This document shows positions 35,309 through 44,718 of a stretch of 64,000 bases of DNA, in pieces (position 1 is the first letter of the stretch; each line of letters starts with the position of its first letter). Source of the stretch: Exiguobacterium sp. s193 (GTDB lineage Bacteria; Bacillota; Bacilli; Exiguobacteriales; Exiguobacteriaceae); the NCBI RefSeq assembly GCF_018618755.1, contig NZ_JACSMR010000008.1, forward strand, positions 62,001 through 126,000. The letters are read 5' to 3'. The notes below the pieces were generated by a model that saw only the letters and a list, made by a program, of their open reading frames with translations, made no database searches and was not told the origin of the DNA. A program made the position numbers and the translations under genes.

Positions 35309-37300
35309 ATGTCCATGCGGATGGTAGAGATGTCGCATAACCCCTACGATAAAATTACGAAAATCAACTACATGAGAAGAGACTTGATGAAGGATTCCAA
35401 GCTTTCGAGATTCCAGTCTAAGCCGTTCGATGAATGGTGCGGAGAAGTGATTGATTATCTCATTGATGAACTGAACGAGGAGACGTTCAATTTACGATTC
35501 CTCGGGATGAAGAGTGACTATGATTGTCTAAAAAACGTCAGCGATCGATATCAGGGCGTGGATGTCCTCCACGAAGAAATAATGGATGAAAATGACAGAG
35601 ACATGATGATTCATGAAATACTTGATTTACTCAAGGAGGGGCCAGTCGAGTCCTTGCGAATCGATGAGAATAATCCAAGCTACGAGAGATTGTCGAATGC
35701 GAATCATCAGACGTTGGTCGTTACGAATCTCGATGAAATAAGGACTGAGGCATTCAAATCGCTGTTCGAGGTAGCGACGACCGCAGAGGACCATGTTCAA
35801 CACATGACGCCGATGGAGGGAAGTATCGACGGGGGATACATCCGTTTTGATCATATTCATGCCATCGATGTGCTCGAGTCTTGGAGTCCGAGGAAGGAAG
35901 AACCGCTTCAGGTAATCTACTTCACTGACGAGGAATCGATGGATGAGACGTTCGAGATTATCGCAAGAAAGTGCAATAGTAAATCGGAACCGATGACTAG
36001 CAAGTTGAAACGTATCGTCCTACGAAGTGAGAGTGCGGAACGTCCAATCGAGAAACACGAGGAGAAAGAAATCGAGATGAACGCCGGTGGCGGCACATCG
36101 GAAGTGAGCAAGATCAAGAAGGGTAGTGTGTTCTCGCGGCTTCTCACCAACATGGGCCATCACTTAGGGTATGAGAAGGGTGAGGAAGGTGTCGACATGA
36201 GGAACGTCGGCGTAAATAAAGAAGAGGAAGAAAGGACCATCCATGATGAACCCATCGATGAGCGACTCATATTCGCTGCGCTGAAAGAGCATGTCACTGA
36301 AAAGAGGGACATCGACTTTTTGAGTCTGTTCAAATCATTGGAAAGAAGACTCCAAGACGCGCGTAGTGACGTCGAAGAAAGGATTACTGGCATCGAAAGG
36401 GATACACTCTTTTTCAAAAGTGACGAGCTTATCGAGAAATCGCAGCAGGAATTCGTATACGCCCGTGCCATAGAAGGACATCTGAGAGGAATGTTGGACG
36501 TCAATCGCCGGGTGGACACCGCTGACCTTTTCGAGTCGAGGAAGACAGCAGTATTGCGTAGATATAATAGAAGTCTGGAAGACGTCAAGCGTGTACCAGA
36601 GAAGACGAGCGAGCACCGGATGAACGAGTTGATGAAGTGCACGGATCTCGAGCTGCAGAACCTACAACTCGATGCCGTCACGGGAATTGAATATGAAATC
36701 GCATCCTTGTTCCGGGAGAGATTCAAGCAGGGGATTGAAAAGTATATCCATCTCGTGAACGACGCCCTGGATGCTAGACAACTGAATTCGTCGAATTCGG
36801 CCTGGCAATCGCGGTTCGAGGTGCCTGAAATCCTAATTGAGGAACGCAAGTCAAGAGATGGCATGCCAAGAGTTCGATTACTTCTGAAACCTGCGATTGA
36901 CGCGGCCGAATGGAATTTGTTCGGTTCCTGGAGACAGCCCTTCGATGAGATATTGGCCCATGAGGGCTCCATGCGCTCATTCAAGGACGAGTCGTTCAGG
37001 ACTTATCAAGAGAATGTCGAGCGAAAGGTCCGCGATACGTATGAACAAGCTGTTAGACTGATTGGGTCCTTAGAAGGTGCCTTCGAGACATATATGATAC
37101 GGGAACTACGTAAGGCGGAGGAAGTCGAACAGAGACTCGAAGCCGGTACGACCTCTTCTGACAAGAAGCGTCAAGCAGACCTAAGAAACCTAGAAGATTT
37201 GACGAGGCAGATTGAATGGATTGACGACATGCGAAACGAGCTGTCGTCCATCATCGAACTGAGACCGAAGGCCGCAAGACAGGGAGGAGACGGAACATGA
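35309..37300 (+). CDS. Coiled-coil protein of unknown function in the HerA operon
   Basis: 663 residues. A repeated GAAGGT run ending AAGGTGG lies just before ATG 35309 and supplies the ribosome site. I see no known catalytic motif. Residues ~1-200 are acidic and mixed; ~245-300 form a low-complexity linker (EMNAGGGTSEVSKIKKG); ~320-660 are mostly helical with long coiled-coil stretches (SLFKSLERRLQDARSDVEER; ENVERKVRDTYEQAVRL). It overlaps the HerA-like ATPase start by four bases (ATGA), so the two are coupled and probably physical partners. A structural or adaptor subunit is the best guess. Confidence 0.6.
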   Translation: MSMRMVEMSHNPYDKITKINYMRRDLMKDSKLSRFQSKPFDEWCGEVIDYLIDELNEETFNLRFLGMKSDYDCLKNVSDRYQGVDVLHEEIMDENDRDMMIHEILDLLKEGPVESLRIDENNPSYERLSNANHQTLVVTNLDEIRTEAFKSLFEVATTAEDHVQHMTPMEGSIDGGYIRFDHIHAIDVLESWSPRKEEPLQVIYFTDEESMDETFEIIARKCNSKSEPMTSKLKRIVLRSESAERPIEKHEEKEIEMNAGGGTSEVSKIKKGSVFSRLLTNMGHHLGYEKGEEGVDMRNVGVNKEEEERTIHDEPIDERLIFAALKEHVTEKRDIDFLSLFKSLERRLQDARSDVEERITGIERDTLFFKSDELIEKSQQEFVYARAIEGHLRGMLDVNRRVDTADLFESRKTAVLRRYNRSLEDVKRVPEKTSEHRMNELMKCTDLELQNLQLDAVTGIEYEIASLFRERFKQGIEKYIHLVNDALDARQLNSSNSAWQSRFEVPEILIEERKSRDGMPRVRLLLKPAIDAAEWNLFGSWRQPFDEILAHEGSMRSFKDESFRTYQENVERKVRDTYEQAVRLIGSLEGAFETYMIRELRKAEEVEQRLEAGTTSSDKKRQADLRNLEDLTRQIEWIDDMRNELSSIIELRPKAARQGGDGT

Positions 37301-40300
37301 AGGACCTAGTCGTATTAAACGATTCGGTAGAAAACTTATTGGCGATATCGAAGGACATGATGGACAAGAACTATCTCCACCGCCTCACGGAGTTCGAGTT
37401 GATTTCGACCGTACATGAACCTCTTGAAGACGCCATGCAGCGAATCCGCCTCGTCCGTATCGATAAAATCGTGTACGAGAAGGAAGAGCGCATCCTGGAG
37501 AAACTGATCAACATCTTCAACGCGGTCGGGACCACTAAGGGGAACATCTGCCTACTGATTCATAGCGATGGCCATGAGGTCGAATTCTATATCGGGACGA
37601 AGACTGATGACTTCTCCGCCTCTTCCGTCAAGGACGGATTGCTCAAGAGCATGAAGGGAAACCTCCCCGGTACGAGAACTACTCAAGTACGTAACTCTGA
37701 ATATCAGGAGATGACACGTAGAATCTTCGACGTGAAGAATTCGAGTAGCTTGACGGTCTCATGCGTAACTGGCGTCCCCTCCTTGAAAGACCTTCGGAAC
37801 GAACATGATATAAGAGGATTGGAACGACTCATCAATGCGATGCATGGTGAAGAGTTTAGCGCCATCTTCCTAGCGCAAGCCATCTCATCCAAACAGATAC
37901 TTGAGATGCGCCAAGGATTCGAGGAGATGCATACCGCGATATCCGGATTACGTAAGGTAACATACTCGAGTGGGCGTAACGAGAGCCAGGGATTGAGTGA
38001 AAGTAAGAGCAGGGGGATGATGGAAGCTTTAAATGTGAGCCTGGCGAAGACCCAGGCGCATACCTCGAGCGATACATTTGGAGTAGGAGCGTCAGCATCT
38101 GTTGGAAAAGGATTCGCGAGTGCAGGAGTCGGAGTGAATTATTCACATACAAGAGCAAAAATGGAGGGAACGAGTAAGACTGAAGGCTTCTCGAAATCGG
38201 AGAGCACCAGTCAATCCAGCAACCAGACTACATCGAGTGGGAAGACGATGAGCGTCCAGTTCGAGGTCGGGAACAAGCAGGTCGACGAGGTCCTCAAGAA
38301 GGTGGACAAGCATCTCGACCGTCTGAACGTCGCCTCCGACATCGGGCTATGGAACTTCGCTGCCTATTTCGTGACGAAGGATGAGCAGACGGCGAGAATC
38401 GTCGCGGCGAACTATCAATCCCTCGTGAGAGGCGAGGATTCCTCGATAGAGGGGTCGTCGATTTCCGTCTGGCCATCGAACCATCCTGATGCAAGGAGCA
38501 TCATGGAATCGCTCGAGAGACTAGATCATCCTCTGTTCAAGAGTCCTGATGTCCATCAGCTCAACCTCTCCAGCGGAGCGCTCATCAACACGAAGGAGCT
38601 AGCGTTAGCACTCACACTCCCGCGAAAATCGACGCCGGGCCTTCCGGTCATCGAGATGGCAGAGTTCGGTCGGAACGTATCATATCTCAATAAGAAGAAT
38701 CTCGGTAAGAGTCTCGACATCGGACATGTCTATCATATGGGCGACGTCTACGAGACCAGGTTATCGCTCGACATCGAGAGTCTGTCCATGCATACCTTCA
38801 TCACGGGATCGACAGGATCCGGTAAGTCGAATACCGTCTACGGACTACTCGAGAACTTGAAGAAGAATGATGTGACATACTTGGTCATCGAGCCAGCGAA
38901 GGGTGAGTACAAGCATGTCTTCGGTGACCGGGATGACGTGAATGTCTTCGGCACGAATCAAGCGAATACGCCACTCCTTCGCCTGAATCCGTTCTACTTC
39001 CCGGAAACAATACACGTGTTCGAACATATCGACCGGCTCGTGGAAATCTTCAACGCCTGTTGGCCGATGTACGATGCGATGCCCGCCATCCTCCGGGAAT
39101 CAATCGAACGCATCTATGTGGAAAGTGGATGGAGTCTCGAACATTCAATCTGCTTTGACAAGACGCCTACCTTCCCCACCGTCACGGACCTCGTCGACGC
39201 CTTACCGAAGGTCATCGAACAATCACGCTATTCGAGCGAGGTGAAGGGCAATTACACCGGAGCGCTCGTCACACGCGTGAACTCACTTGTTCTCGGACAG
39301 TTGAGCAAGATATTGGTTTCGGACGAGGTGTCGTCAGAGAAGTTGTTCGATGAGAACTGCATCATCGACTTGAGCATGGTTGGTTCCAGCGAATCCAAAT
39401 CACTCTTGATGGGGCTGCTCTTCATACGACTACAAGAACATCGGCTACAGCATTCTAACGTCTTAGGTAATCGATTGCGCCACGTCACGGTACTCGAGGA
39501 GGCACACCATCTACTGAGACGAACGTCCGTCGAACAGTCGGCTGAAGGAAGTAACGTACAAGGGAAGTCCGTGGAGATGATATCGAACGGCATCGCCGAG
39601 ATGCGTTCGCTCGGCGAAGGATTCATCATGGTCGATCAATCGCCGAGCCTCCTCGATCCATCAGCGATTCGTAACACCAACACCAAAATCATCATGAGAT
39701 TGCCGGAGTCGACGGATCGTCAGCTCGTCGGTTCCTCGATAGGGCTTGATGAACACCAGACGTCAGAAATATCGAAACTGGAGACGGGTGTCGCAGTCAT
39801 CTATCAGAACGATTGGCTCGAGCCGATACTAGGTAAGATATCAAAGCATGCAATCAAACCCGGGTTCTCCTATGCCTATGACAAACGTACGAATCTATTC
39901 CAAAGGCGCGAGCGTGTTACGAGGTTCCTTGAAAATCTCCTAGCGAAACGTCCCGACCGTCAGTCCTTGCTCGAAGACGTCAATCGTGAGATGAACGTCC
40001 GACCAGGGCTGAAGGAACGATTGATTTCGAAAATACGCAAGAACTCAGATGGAAGGCTGTTCGAAGACATGGAAGAAGCGTTCGTAGGAGAGGTAATCGC
40101 GACGTTCGTACCACTCGACGAAATCATGACGTATTCCATGGCGGCGGACACGCTCGAACAATTCGATGAGAGATTCCGAAGAAGTCTGTCCTTCTATGTC
40201 AACGGAGAACGGACCAAGTCCTTGGTACAGCAGCTGCTCCTACTACATTATTGCACCTTGCACGAGGAGCACGTCTCCTTCTATGAAGAATGGTTCTCGT

Positions 40301-40323
40301 ACCTAGAAAGAAAGGACGGGTGA
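37297..40323 (+). CDS. HerA/FtsK-family ATPase
   Basis: 1008 residues. C-terminal motor: Walker A ITGSTGSGKSNTVYG (~502-516), a substrate-handling VIEPAKGEYKHVFG just after, Walker B TVLEEAHHLL (~730-739), and sensor-like EGFIMVDQSPSLLDPSAIRN (~775). This is the HerA/DUF87 type of hexameric DNA- or protein-translocating ATPase. The N-terminal ~420 residues are unusual and contain a long Ser/Gly/Thr-rich stretch (~225-315, e.g. GVGASASVGKGFASAGVGVN) that may be a flexible linker. HerA ATPases partner with NurA-type nucleases, Sir2 or DUF4297 effectors in defence, or act as secretion pumps. Here the next gene is a DNase toxin with an immunity gene, so either self-targeting defence or toxin export is possible. 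Confidence 0.85.
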   Translation: MKDLVVLNDSVENLLAISKDMMDKNYLHRLTEFELISTVHEPLEDAMQRIRLVRIDKIVYEKEERILEKLINIFNAVGTTKGNICLLIHSDGHEVEFYIGTKTDDFSASSVKDGLLKSMKGNLPGTRTTQVRNSEYQEMTRRIFDVKNSSSLTVSCVTGVPSLKDLRNEHDIRGLERLINAMHGEEFSAIFLAQAISSKQILEMRQGFEEMHTAISGLRKVTYSSGRNESQGLSESKSRGMMEALNVSLAKTQAHTSSDTFGVGASASVGKGFASAGVGVNYSHTRAKMEGTSKTEGFSKSESTSQSSNQTTSSGKTMSVQFEVGNKQVDEVLKKVDKHLDRLNVASDIGLWNFAAYFVTKDEQTARIVAANYQSLVRGEDSSIEGSSISVWPSNHPDARSIMESLERLDHPLFKSPDVHQLNLSSGALINTKELALALTLPRKSTPGLPVIEMAEFGRNVSYLNKKNLGKSLDIGHVYHMGDVYETRLSLDIESLSMHTFITGSTGSGKSNTVYGLLENLKKNDVTYLVIEPAKGEYKHVFGDRDDVNVFGTNQANTPLLRLNPFYFPETIHVFEHIDRLVEIFNACWPMYDAMPAILRESIERIYVESGWSLEHSICFDKTPTFPTVTDLVDALPKVIEQSRYSSEVKGNYTGALVTRVNSLVLGQLSKILVSDEVSSEKLFDENCIIDLSMVGSSESKSLLMGLLFIRLQEHRLQHSNVLGNRLRHVTVLEEAHHLLRRTSVEQSAEGSNVQGKSVEMISNGIAEMRSLGEGFIMVDQSPSLLDPSAIRNTNTKIIMRLPESTDRQLVGSSIGLDEHQTSEISKLETGVAVIYQNDWLEPILGKISKHAIKPGFSYAYDKRTNLFQRRERVTRFLENLLAKRPDRQSLLEDVNREMNVRPGLKERLISKIRKNSDGRLFEDMEEAFVGEVIATFVPLDEIMTYSMAADTLEQFDERFRRSLSFYVNGERTKSLVQQLLLLHYCTLHEEHVSFYEEWFSYLERKDG

Positions 40324-40327
40324 GGAG

Positions 40328-40873
40328 ATGCGATTGAACGAAATCCGATTCAACGAACTGGATTCCTATGGGGAAAAGTCAGGGTTCGAGGGAAGGGCGG
40401 ACCTCCCGAGGACGACGTTCTCGGAGAACGTATACAAGGACTACGATACGTCGTACATCAAATGTCGGAACGAATCCTTGGCAGGGAAGCTCCATGAAGT
40501 CAGTGGTGTACCGTTCGTGAGTAGGAGCGTCGAGATGAGCGATGGTAGCAAACGAGAGGGAGTTTTCCCTAGCTTCGAGAGTCATTTCGACGCGAAGCTC
40601 GACGCAAGCGGATATCTGTCGAGTGACGCGAGACAGTTCAAGGACGCGAACGGACAATTGGCGGAGAAAGTCCAGACGAGTCCCGAGTTGAGTGAACGAT
40701 TCACGGAAGAGCAGAAGCAACAGATTGCTGCGGGGGATACGCCTGAAGGTATGGTCTGGCACCATGCGGAGATGCCGGGAGTGTTACAGCTCGTCGACCG
40801 TACGATACATGAACAGACTGCCCACACCGGTGGGCGATCCATCTGGGGTGGCGGTACGTTCTATAGACGATAG
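40328..40873 (+). CDS. WHH-family HNH/Endo VII DNase toxin
   Basis: 181 residues. The C-terminal ~40 residues carry the WHH signature of polymorphic-toxin nucleases: PEGMVWHHAEMPGVLQLVD, then IHEQTAHTGGRS, with WHH near 148-150 and the later H...H..GG. The preceding ~140 residues are polar and resemble the pre-toxin region. No signal peptide or secretion tag is seen. It starts four bases after the HerA stop; GAGGAG directly abuts ATG 40328, so the in-frame TTG at 40334 may be the real start. The SUKH-like immunity gene follows 11 bases later. As a DNase it would be lethal to the producer without that partner. Small size and lack of a long carrier mean it must be delivered by another component or act inside the cell. 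Confidence 0.8.
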   Translation: MRLNEIRFNELDSYGEKSGFEGRADLPRTTFSENVYKDYDTSYIKCRNESLAGKLHEVSGVPFVSRSVEMSDGSKREGVFPSFESHFDAKLDASGYLSSDARQFKDANGQLAEKVQTSPELSERFTEEQKQQIAAGDTPEGMVWHHAEMPGVLQLVDRTIHEQTAHTGGRSIWGGGTFYRR

Positions 40874-40884
40874 GAGGTGTCATA

Positions 40885-41295
40885 ATGGAATGGATTTTGA
40901 GCAAGCCATTGGAATCGGATACGAACATCCGTGATTACGAGAGAAAATATGGGATAGAGCTTCCATCAAGATTGATTGATTTGATACGTGCACATAACGG
41001 GGGACGCCCTCGGCCGAATGTGTTCGACACGAAAATAACGAAAGAACGTATTGCGAAGTCGCTCCTTTCCTTCAATCCATCGTCCGTCGACAATATATGG
41101 GACACGACGGAGAACATGCGTCAGAGGCTACCGCGTGACTATTATCCCTTCATGATAGATCAGTTCGGCAACTACATCTGTTTATACTATGATCCGCTCG
41201 TCGAGGTTCCAGCCATCATGTTCTGGGATGAGGAATTACAATTAGAAGAGGGAATTGCAGTATCTATTGAAGAGATGATGAAAAAATTTCATTGA
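40885..41295 (+). CDS. SUKH (SMI1/KNR4) immunity protein
   Basis: 136 residues with GGAGGTG six bases before ATG 40885. The SMI1/KNR4 plan is clear: an N-terminal helix with IRDYERKYGIELPSRLIDLI, HNGGRPRPNVF as the characteristic NGG turn, a central RLPRDYYPFMIDQFGNYICL (the P-I/F-a-D-x-x-G-n-y step), and a final helix. SUKH proteins bind and neutralise diverse nuclease toxins, and the upstream neighbour is one, so this is its immunity partner. It is the last gene of the operon; base composition falls sharply right after it. Confidence 0.85.
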   Translation: MEWILSKPLESDTNIRDYERKYGIELPSRLIDLIRAHNGGRPRPNVFDTKITKERIAKSLLSFNPSSVDNIWDTTENMRQRLPRDYYPFMIDQFGNYICLYYDPLVEVPAIMFWDEELQLEEGIAVSIEEMMKKFH

Positions 41296-41342
41296 CCATT
41301 TAAATTTTTTTTGTGAAATAAGGTGATAATTATCAAGCGATT

Positions 41343-42257
41343 TTGAGGGATAATCTCAAAATACTGTACGAAGTGAATCAACACTCTAAATACATGAAGA
41401 TGCTTATTTATATATGCTTTTCAGTACGAAAATTGAATTGGAAAAGTATAACGATTGAGGAAAGGTTGAATTTCATGACTGAAGATTTGATGATTTTAAG
41501 AGAGACTTTAATTAAATTTGTCGGGAAAATCAAGGACGAATCGAAAAATAGAAAGACGAACTTTAAGAAGATAAAATTGGATTTTGATGAGCTCAATACA
41601 TTTTCTTTTAATCGTACTGAGAAAGTAATAGACGAATATCCTTCTATTTTTAAGTTTATTGAGTCACTTGGATATGATATCGACGGAAATGTTATTCAGC
41701 CTTCTTTTTACGTTGAGTTGATTGAATCAACTCAAGCAATTAATATTTTTAAAAAATATTTAGAGAGCTATCGAGTCGATCTTAATGAAGTTGGAGAAAT
41801 AAACTTTTTTTTAGAATCATTATTCTGTTCAGTATTGCAAGAGTATTCAAATATGCAGGGTGGAATTGATAGTATTTTAAAGTATGAGCTAGAGATAAAT
41901 AAAATTGACGGGATACTAGCAAAATATATAAGTTGTCTTATGACTGGTCGTATGAATGTAAAAATAATTATTCCGATTTTAGGAGTGAAATGGAATAACA
42001 TATCATCCTTAAAAAGATTAGAATTAAAGGTGTCTGAAAATATATATATTGAACAATTGACGAGGATTGAACAAGAATCTAGGGTATATGGAGGAATTAC
42101 AGATTGGGATTATTTCGGATATTTCGATCACGAAAATCTATATGAAGCTAACAGCTCCAATATGGCAATAGTGATAGATGAAGAAATAAACTTTGAACAT
42201 TCAGATTTATTGTTTTTTAATAGTAAAGTCTTTTTGGTATTCCAAAGTATCATATGA
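41343..42257 (+). CDS. AT-rich unknown protein coupled to a HEPN gene
   Basis: About 304 residues, no family recognised. The start is unclear: AGGTGAT at 41321-41327 is ~15 bases from the TTG at 41343, and an ATT at 41340 is in frame. The protein is mixed helix/strand with a C-terminal part ending GGITDWDYFGYF and SKVFLVFQSII. It overlaps the HEPN gene by four bases (ATGA). Two coupled ORFs with a C-terminal HEPN look like a split version of ApeA/AbiV-type single-chain proteins (sensor part plus HEPN part). Much more AT-rich than the operon upstream, so a separate acquisition. Confidence 0.55.
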   Translation: MRDNLKILYEVNQHSKYMKMLIYICFSVRKLNWKSITIEERLNFMTEDLMILRETLIKFVGKIKDESKNRKTNFKKIKLDFDELNTFSFNRTEKVIDEYPSIFKFIESLGYDIDGNVIQPSFYVELIESTQAINIFKKYLESYRVDLNEVGEINFFLESLFCSVLQEYSNMQGGIDSILKYELEINKIDGILAKYISCLMTGRMNVKIIIPILGVKWNNISSLKRLELKVSENIYIEQLTRIEQESRVYGGITDWDYFGYFDHENLYEANSSNMAIVIDEEINFEHSDLLFFNSKVFLVFQSII

Positions 42258-42949
42258 AAATCAATTCGTTAATAAATTTTATTTCACTGGTTGCAGAACT
42301 CACTGACATTGGTTTTGATAAAGTATATTTCAAATGTGAAGGTAATATACTTAATGGTTCAAATCTACCTAGAAGTTTATGGGATAAGGTTAATATAATG
42401 GATAGTCAGAAGATAACTTTGAGAAAAGATTTATCTTCTTTACCTTTCTCTATTCTAAGAGAGTTACAACAAAAAAATAGGTTAAATAATGAACAACTAA
42501 AACTCGCCATAGAAAAATATAATGCCTTGTATAAAACTTATCATGAGGAACATATGAATAGAATCCAAGGAGCACTATATAGACGAACTAGGGCAATGAT
42601 GGATTTTAATGAAACAGAAGGACTTTTAGACTCAATCATAGGAATCGAGCAATTATTTAGTTCAGGCAGCTCAGAACTTTCATTTAGGCTATCTTTATAT
42701 GTAGCAAACATTTTAAGGGAAGATAAAAAATTTATAGATATGGAAAAAAAAGAAATATTTGATGAATTTAAAAAATTATACTCAAAAAGATCGAAATTTG
42801 TTCATCTTGGAAAAGAACAAAAAGATACAAAAGCATTAATTTTTTTAGAGGCCGTTCTTCTGGGAATCATAAATTCAAAAAAAATAAATTTCGAGTCTAA
42901 AGAGAGTCTCGCAAAACAAATTGAGATGATTTATATATTTTCAAACTGA
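42254..42949 (+). CDS. HEPN-domain protein, ApeA-like
   Basis: 231 residues. The C-terminal ~110 residues look like an ApeA-type HEPN domain: LLDSIIGIEQLFSSG, ELSFRLSLYVANILRED, then KKLYSKRSKFVHLGK, where RSKFVH is the R-x4-H ribonuclease motif. HEPN proteins cleave RNA in abortive defence and TA systems. The N-terminal half has a helical segment (ALYRRTRAMMDFN) and a strand-rich start, with no known fold. It is translationally coupled to the 304-residue partner. A bidirectional hairpin at 43090-43113 follows. Classification is from motif and secondary-structure feel only. Confidence 0.62.
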   Translation: MKINSLINFISLVAELTDIGFDKVYFKCEGNILNGSNLPRSLWDKVNIMDSQKITLRKDLSSLPFSILRELQQKNRLNNEQLKLAIEKYNALYKTYHEEHMNRIQGALYRRTRAMMDFNETEGLLDSIIGIEQLFSSGSSELSFRLSLYVANILREDKKFIDMEKKEIFDEFKKLYSKRSKFVHLGKEQKDTKALIFLEAVLLGIINSKKINFESKESLAKQIEMIYIFSN

Positions 42950-43089
42950 CGAATATATTTTTTGAATTATAAAAACACAAAAATTGCAGTTGATGGGTAA
43001 CTATTAGATTATTGTATGTCTTCTTTATACTTTCATTGATTTTAGTAAGTTTAATATGAGCTTATATTTTTATTTATATTAAAGAGTAA

Positions 43090-43113
43090 GGAGACGAAAA
43101 TACGTTCGTCTCC
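43090..43113. terminator. Bidirectional hairpin between convergent genes
   Basis: GGAGACGAA (43090-43098) and TTCGTCTCC (43105-43113) form a perfect 9-bp stem around a 6-base loop in AT-rich DNA, between the HEPN gene and the convergent minus-strand gene. Confidence 0.5.
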
Positions 43114-43171
43114 TATCCAACTTTAATAATGGGAGCTTGTGATGATTTTTAATGTAAAAGAGTTCAAAAAA

Positions 43172-43945
43172 TTAAATGAGGCTAATTTTATAGTTTAGCC
43201 ATCTATTAATTAACATTAAGAGGTGTGTTTTAGTCTCGACAATTGGAGGAGGAGTAGACACGTTTGAATGAGCGTTTGCGTTTGTTGTATAACCGTGCCT
43301 AGAAAGAAGTCCAGAGGCGCTAAATTGGTTCATATAACCTCTTATGTTTCCGGCATTTAATGCATCGAACGCATTCACAGCCTCTGACGAAAACCCGACC
43401 ATCGCATCTCGACTCCAGTCGTTTTTAATTGTCTCTAGAATTTTGTATAAATTGATATAGTAATACCTAGGTGATTTATAAGCATCGTCTAATAATATAA
43501 ATGTTGTATGGACTAAATTATCATTTTGTGCAAGCGATAGATATTGATGATAGATATTCTTGTAATAATTTTTAGACATACCTATATTCGCCCCATAGGG
43601 ATTCAAAGTTTCTTCGAATGCCATAGTTTCATCTTTCCAAGGACTCATAGGATATCTACCATTATTATCACTATTTTGATAGTCTGTATAAAAAATCTGG
43701 CTCAAATCGTAACTCCAGATTTGGTCGTTCAGTAATCGTTGTATAGAAGTGAAAGCTGCAATTAGGGTTTTTGCTCGATAAATAGCTTGTATGGGGTCGC
43801 TTAATATATCCAGATGTGGAGACCCTAGATAAAGAACACGATGTCCAGATAATAACTCTTCTTCGTGTACATTTAGGTGATTTGAAAATCCACTAACATA
43901 TTCTGCTGCTGGTCCGTAAGTAGTTATTTGAATGTGCCATGTCAC
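43172..43945 (-). CDS. Unknown AT-rich protein, second gene of a minus-strand pair
   Basis: 257 residues with a GTG start at 43945; TAGGAG lies nine bases upstream. It is Tyr- and Asn-rich with segments HIQITTYGPAAEYVSGFSNH, VLYLGSPHLDILSDPIQAIY and a C-terminal basic/hydrophobic end. No family recognised. It lies 62 bases after the other minus-strand gene, so the two form an operon convergent with the HEPN pair and divergent from McrBC. The location in an island of conflict genes suggests, but does not show, a defence or toxin role. Confidence 0.6.
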   Translation of the reverse strand: MTWHIQITTYGPAAEYVSGFSNHLNVHEEELLSGHRVLYLGSPHLDILSDPIQAIYRAKTLIAAFTSIQRLLNDQIWSYDLSQIFYTDYQNSDNNGRYPMSPWKDETMAFEETLNPYGANIGMSKNYYKNIYHQYLSLAQNDNLVHTTFILLDDAYKSPRYYYINLYKILETIKNDWSRDAMVGFSSEAVNAFDALNAGNIRGYMNQFSASGLLSRHGYTTNANAHSNVSTPPPIVETKTHLLMLINRWLNYKISLI

Positions 43946-44007
43946 TTAAAACAACTCCTAAAGCATAATTTGATTAATTTCGTTTAATGTTTAATTTTTT
44001 TCTATAT

Positions 44008-44718
44008 TTAAAGAATTGTTTCATAATATTTCGATTTATATGGATTTAATTCTTTATCAGCAATAGCTTTTCTGAACCTCTCTAGAATAGTTCCAGTCAT
44101 TAGGGCCTCTGCATATTTGTCGTTCTGAAGAGAATAAAAATATTTATTCAATATTTTAGGATCTTTAGGTGGAACTAGTAATCCTTTATCGTTTTTAAAG
44201 TTGTTAAGATAATCCTTACCTTCAGAAAAGGCAATGTTTATGAATCCCATCAATAAATCTCGTGGACGTCTAAATTTGGGGTCTGAAATTTTGGGTGCGA
44301 ATTTTGTGTATCGTTGCCAATTCTCATTACCGAAATTAATTTCTTGCTCAAACATTAATATTGCTAATGTCGCTAATGAGTTGTGTTTTTCGACACATGT
44401 GATGTTTGTAGGCATAGTTCCTCTCCATACAGATTTACATTCCTCTACAGTCGTAGTCCGCAAAAGTTCATTGAATAGAGTGTCATGTGTGATGTTTTTA
44501 TAAATGCCTGTAATTCCTAAAATGTCAAAATAACCTTGCTTATCTTTTGCTCGGTCGATAAATTTAGGATTAATTTTTGTCATTAAGCCAGAATAGTTTT
44601 TCCGATGACGAAAACCGAAATTCAAATTTGTTTTAGAATCATTCAACCATAAAAAGTTGTCTTCTCCTGTCATTTCGATATCCAATAAACCGTTTGACAG
44701 TAAATGATAAATATTCAT
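44008..44718 (-). CDS. Unknown AT-rich protein, first gene of a minus-strand pair
   Basis: 236 residues, ATG at 44718 with AGGAGG six bases upstream. Visible segments include FGFRHRKNYSGLMTKINPKF, a Cys-containing TTVEECKSVWRGTMPTNIT and RRPRDLLMGFINIAF. No catalytic motif is recognised. It is transcribed away from mcrB; the 160-base AT-rich gap at 44719-44879 must hold both promoters. Composition matches the HEPN pair rather than McrBC. Confidence 0.6.
   Translation of the reverse strand: MNIYHLLSNGLLDIEMTGEDNFLWLNDSKTNLNFGFRHRKNYSGLMTKINPKFIDRAKDKQGYFDILGITGIYKNITHDTLFNELLRTTTVEECKSVWRGTMPTNITCVEKHNSLATLAILMFEQEINFGNENWQRYTKFAPKISDPKFRRPRDLLMGFINIAFSEGKDYLNNFKNDKGLLVPPKDPKILNKYFYSLQNDKYAEALMTGTILERFRKAIADKELNPYKSKYYETIL

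Noticed and set aside
36160-36984. 274-codon minus-strand frame within the coiled-coil gene
   Set aside because: Ser/Arg-rich antisense shadow; the plus-strand gene is coupled to HerA and has a good start.
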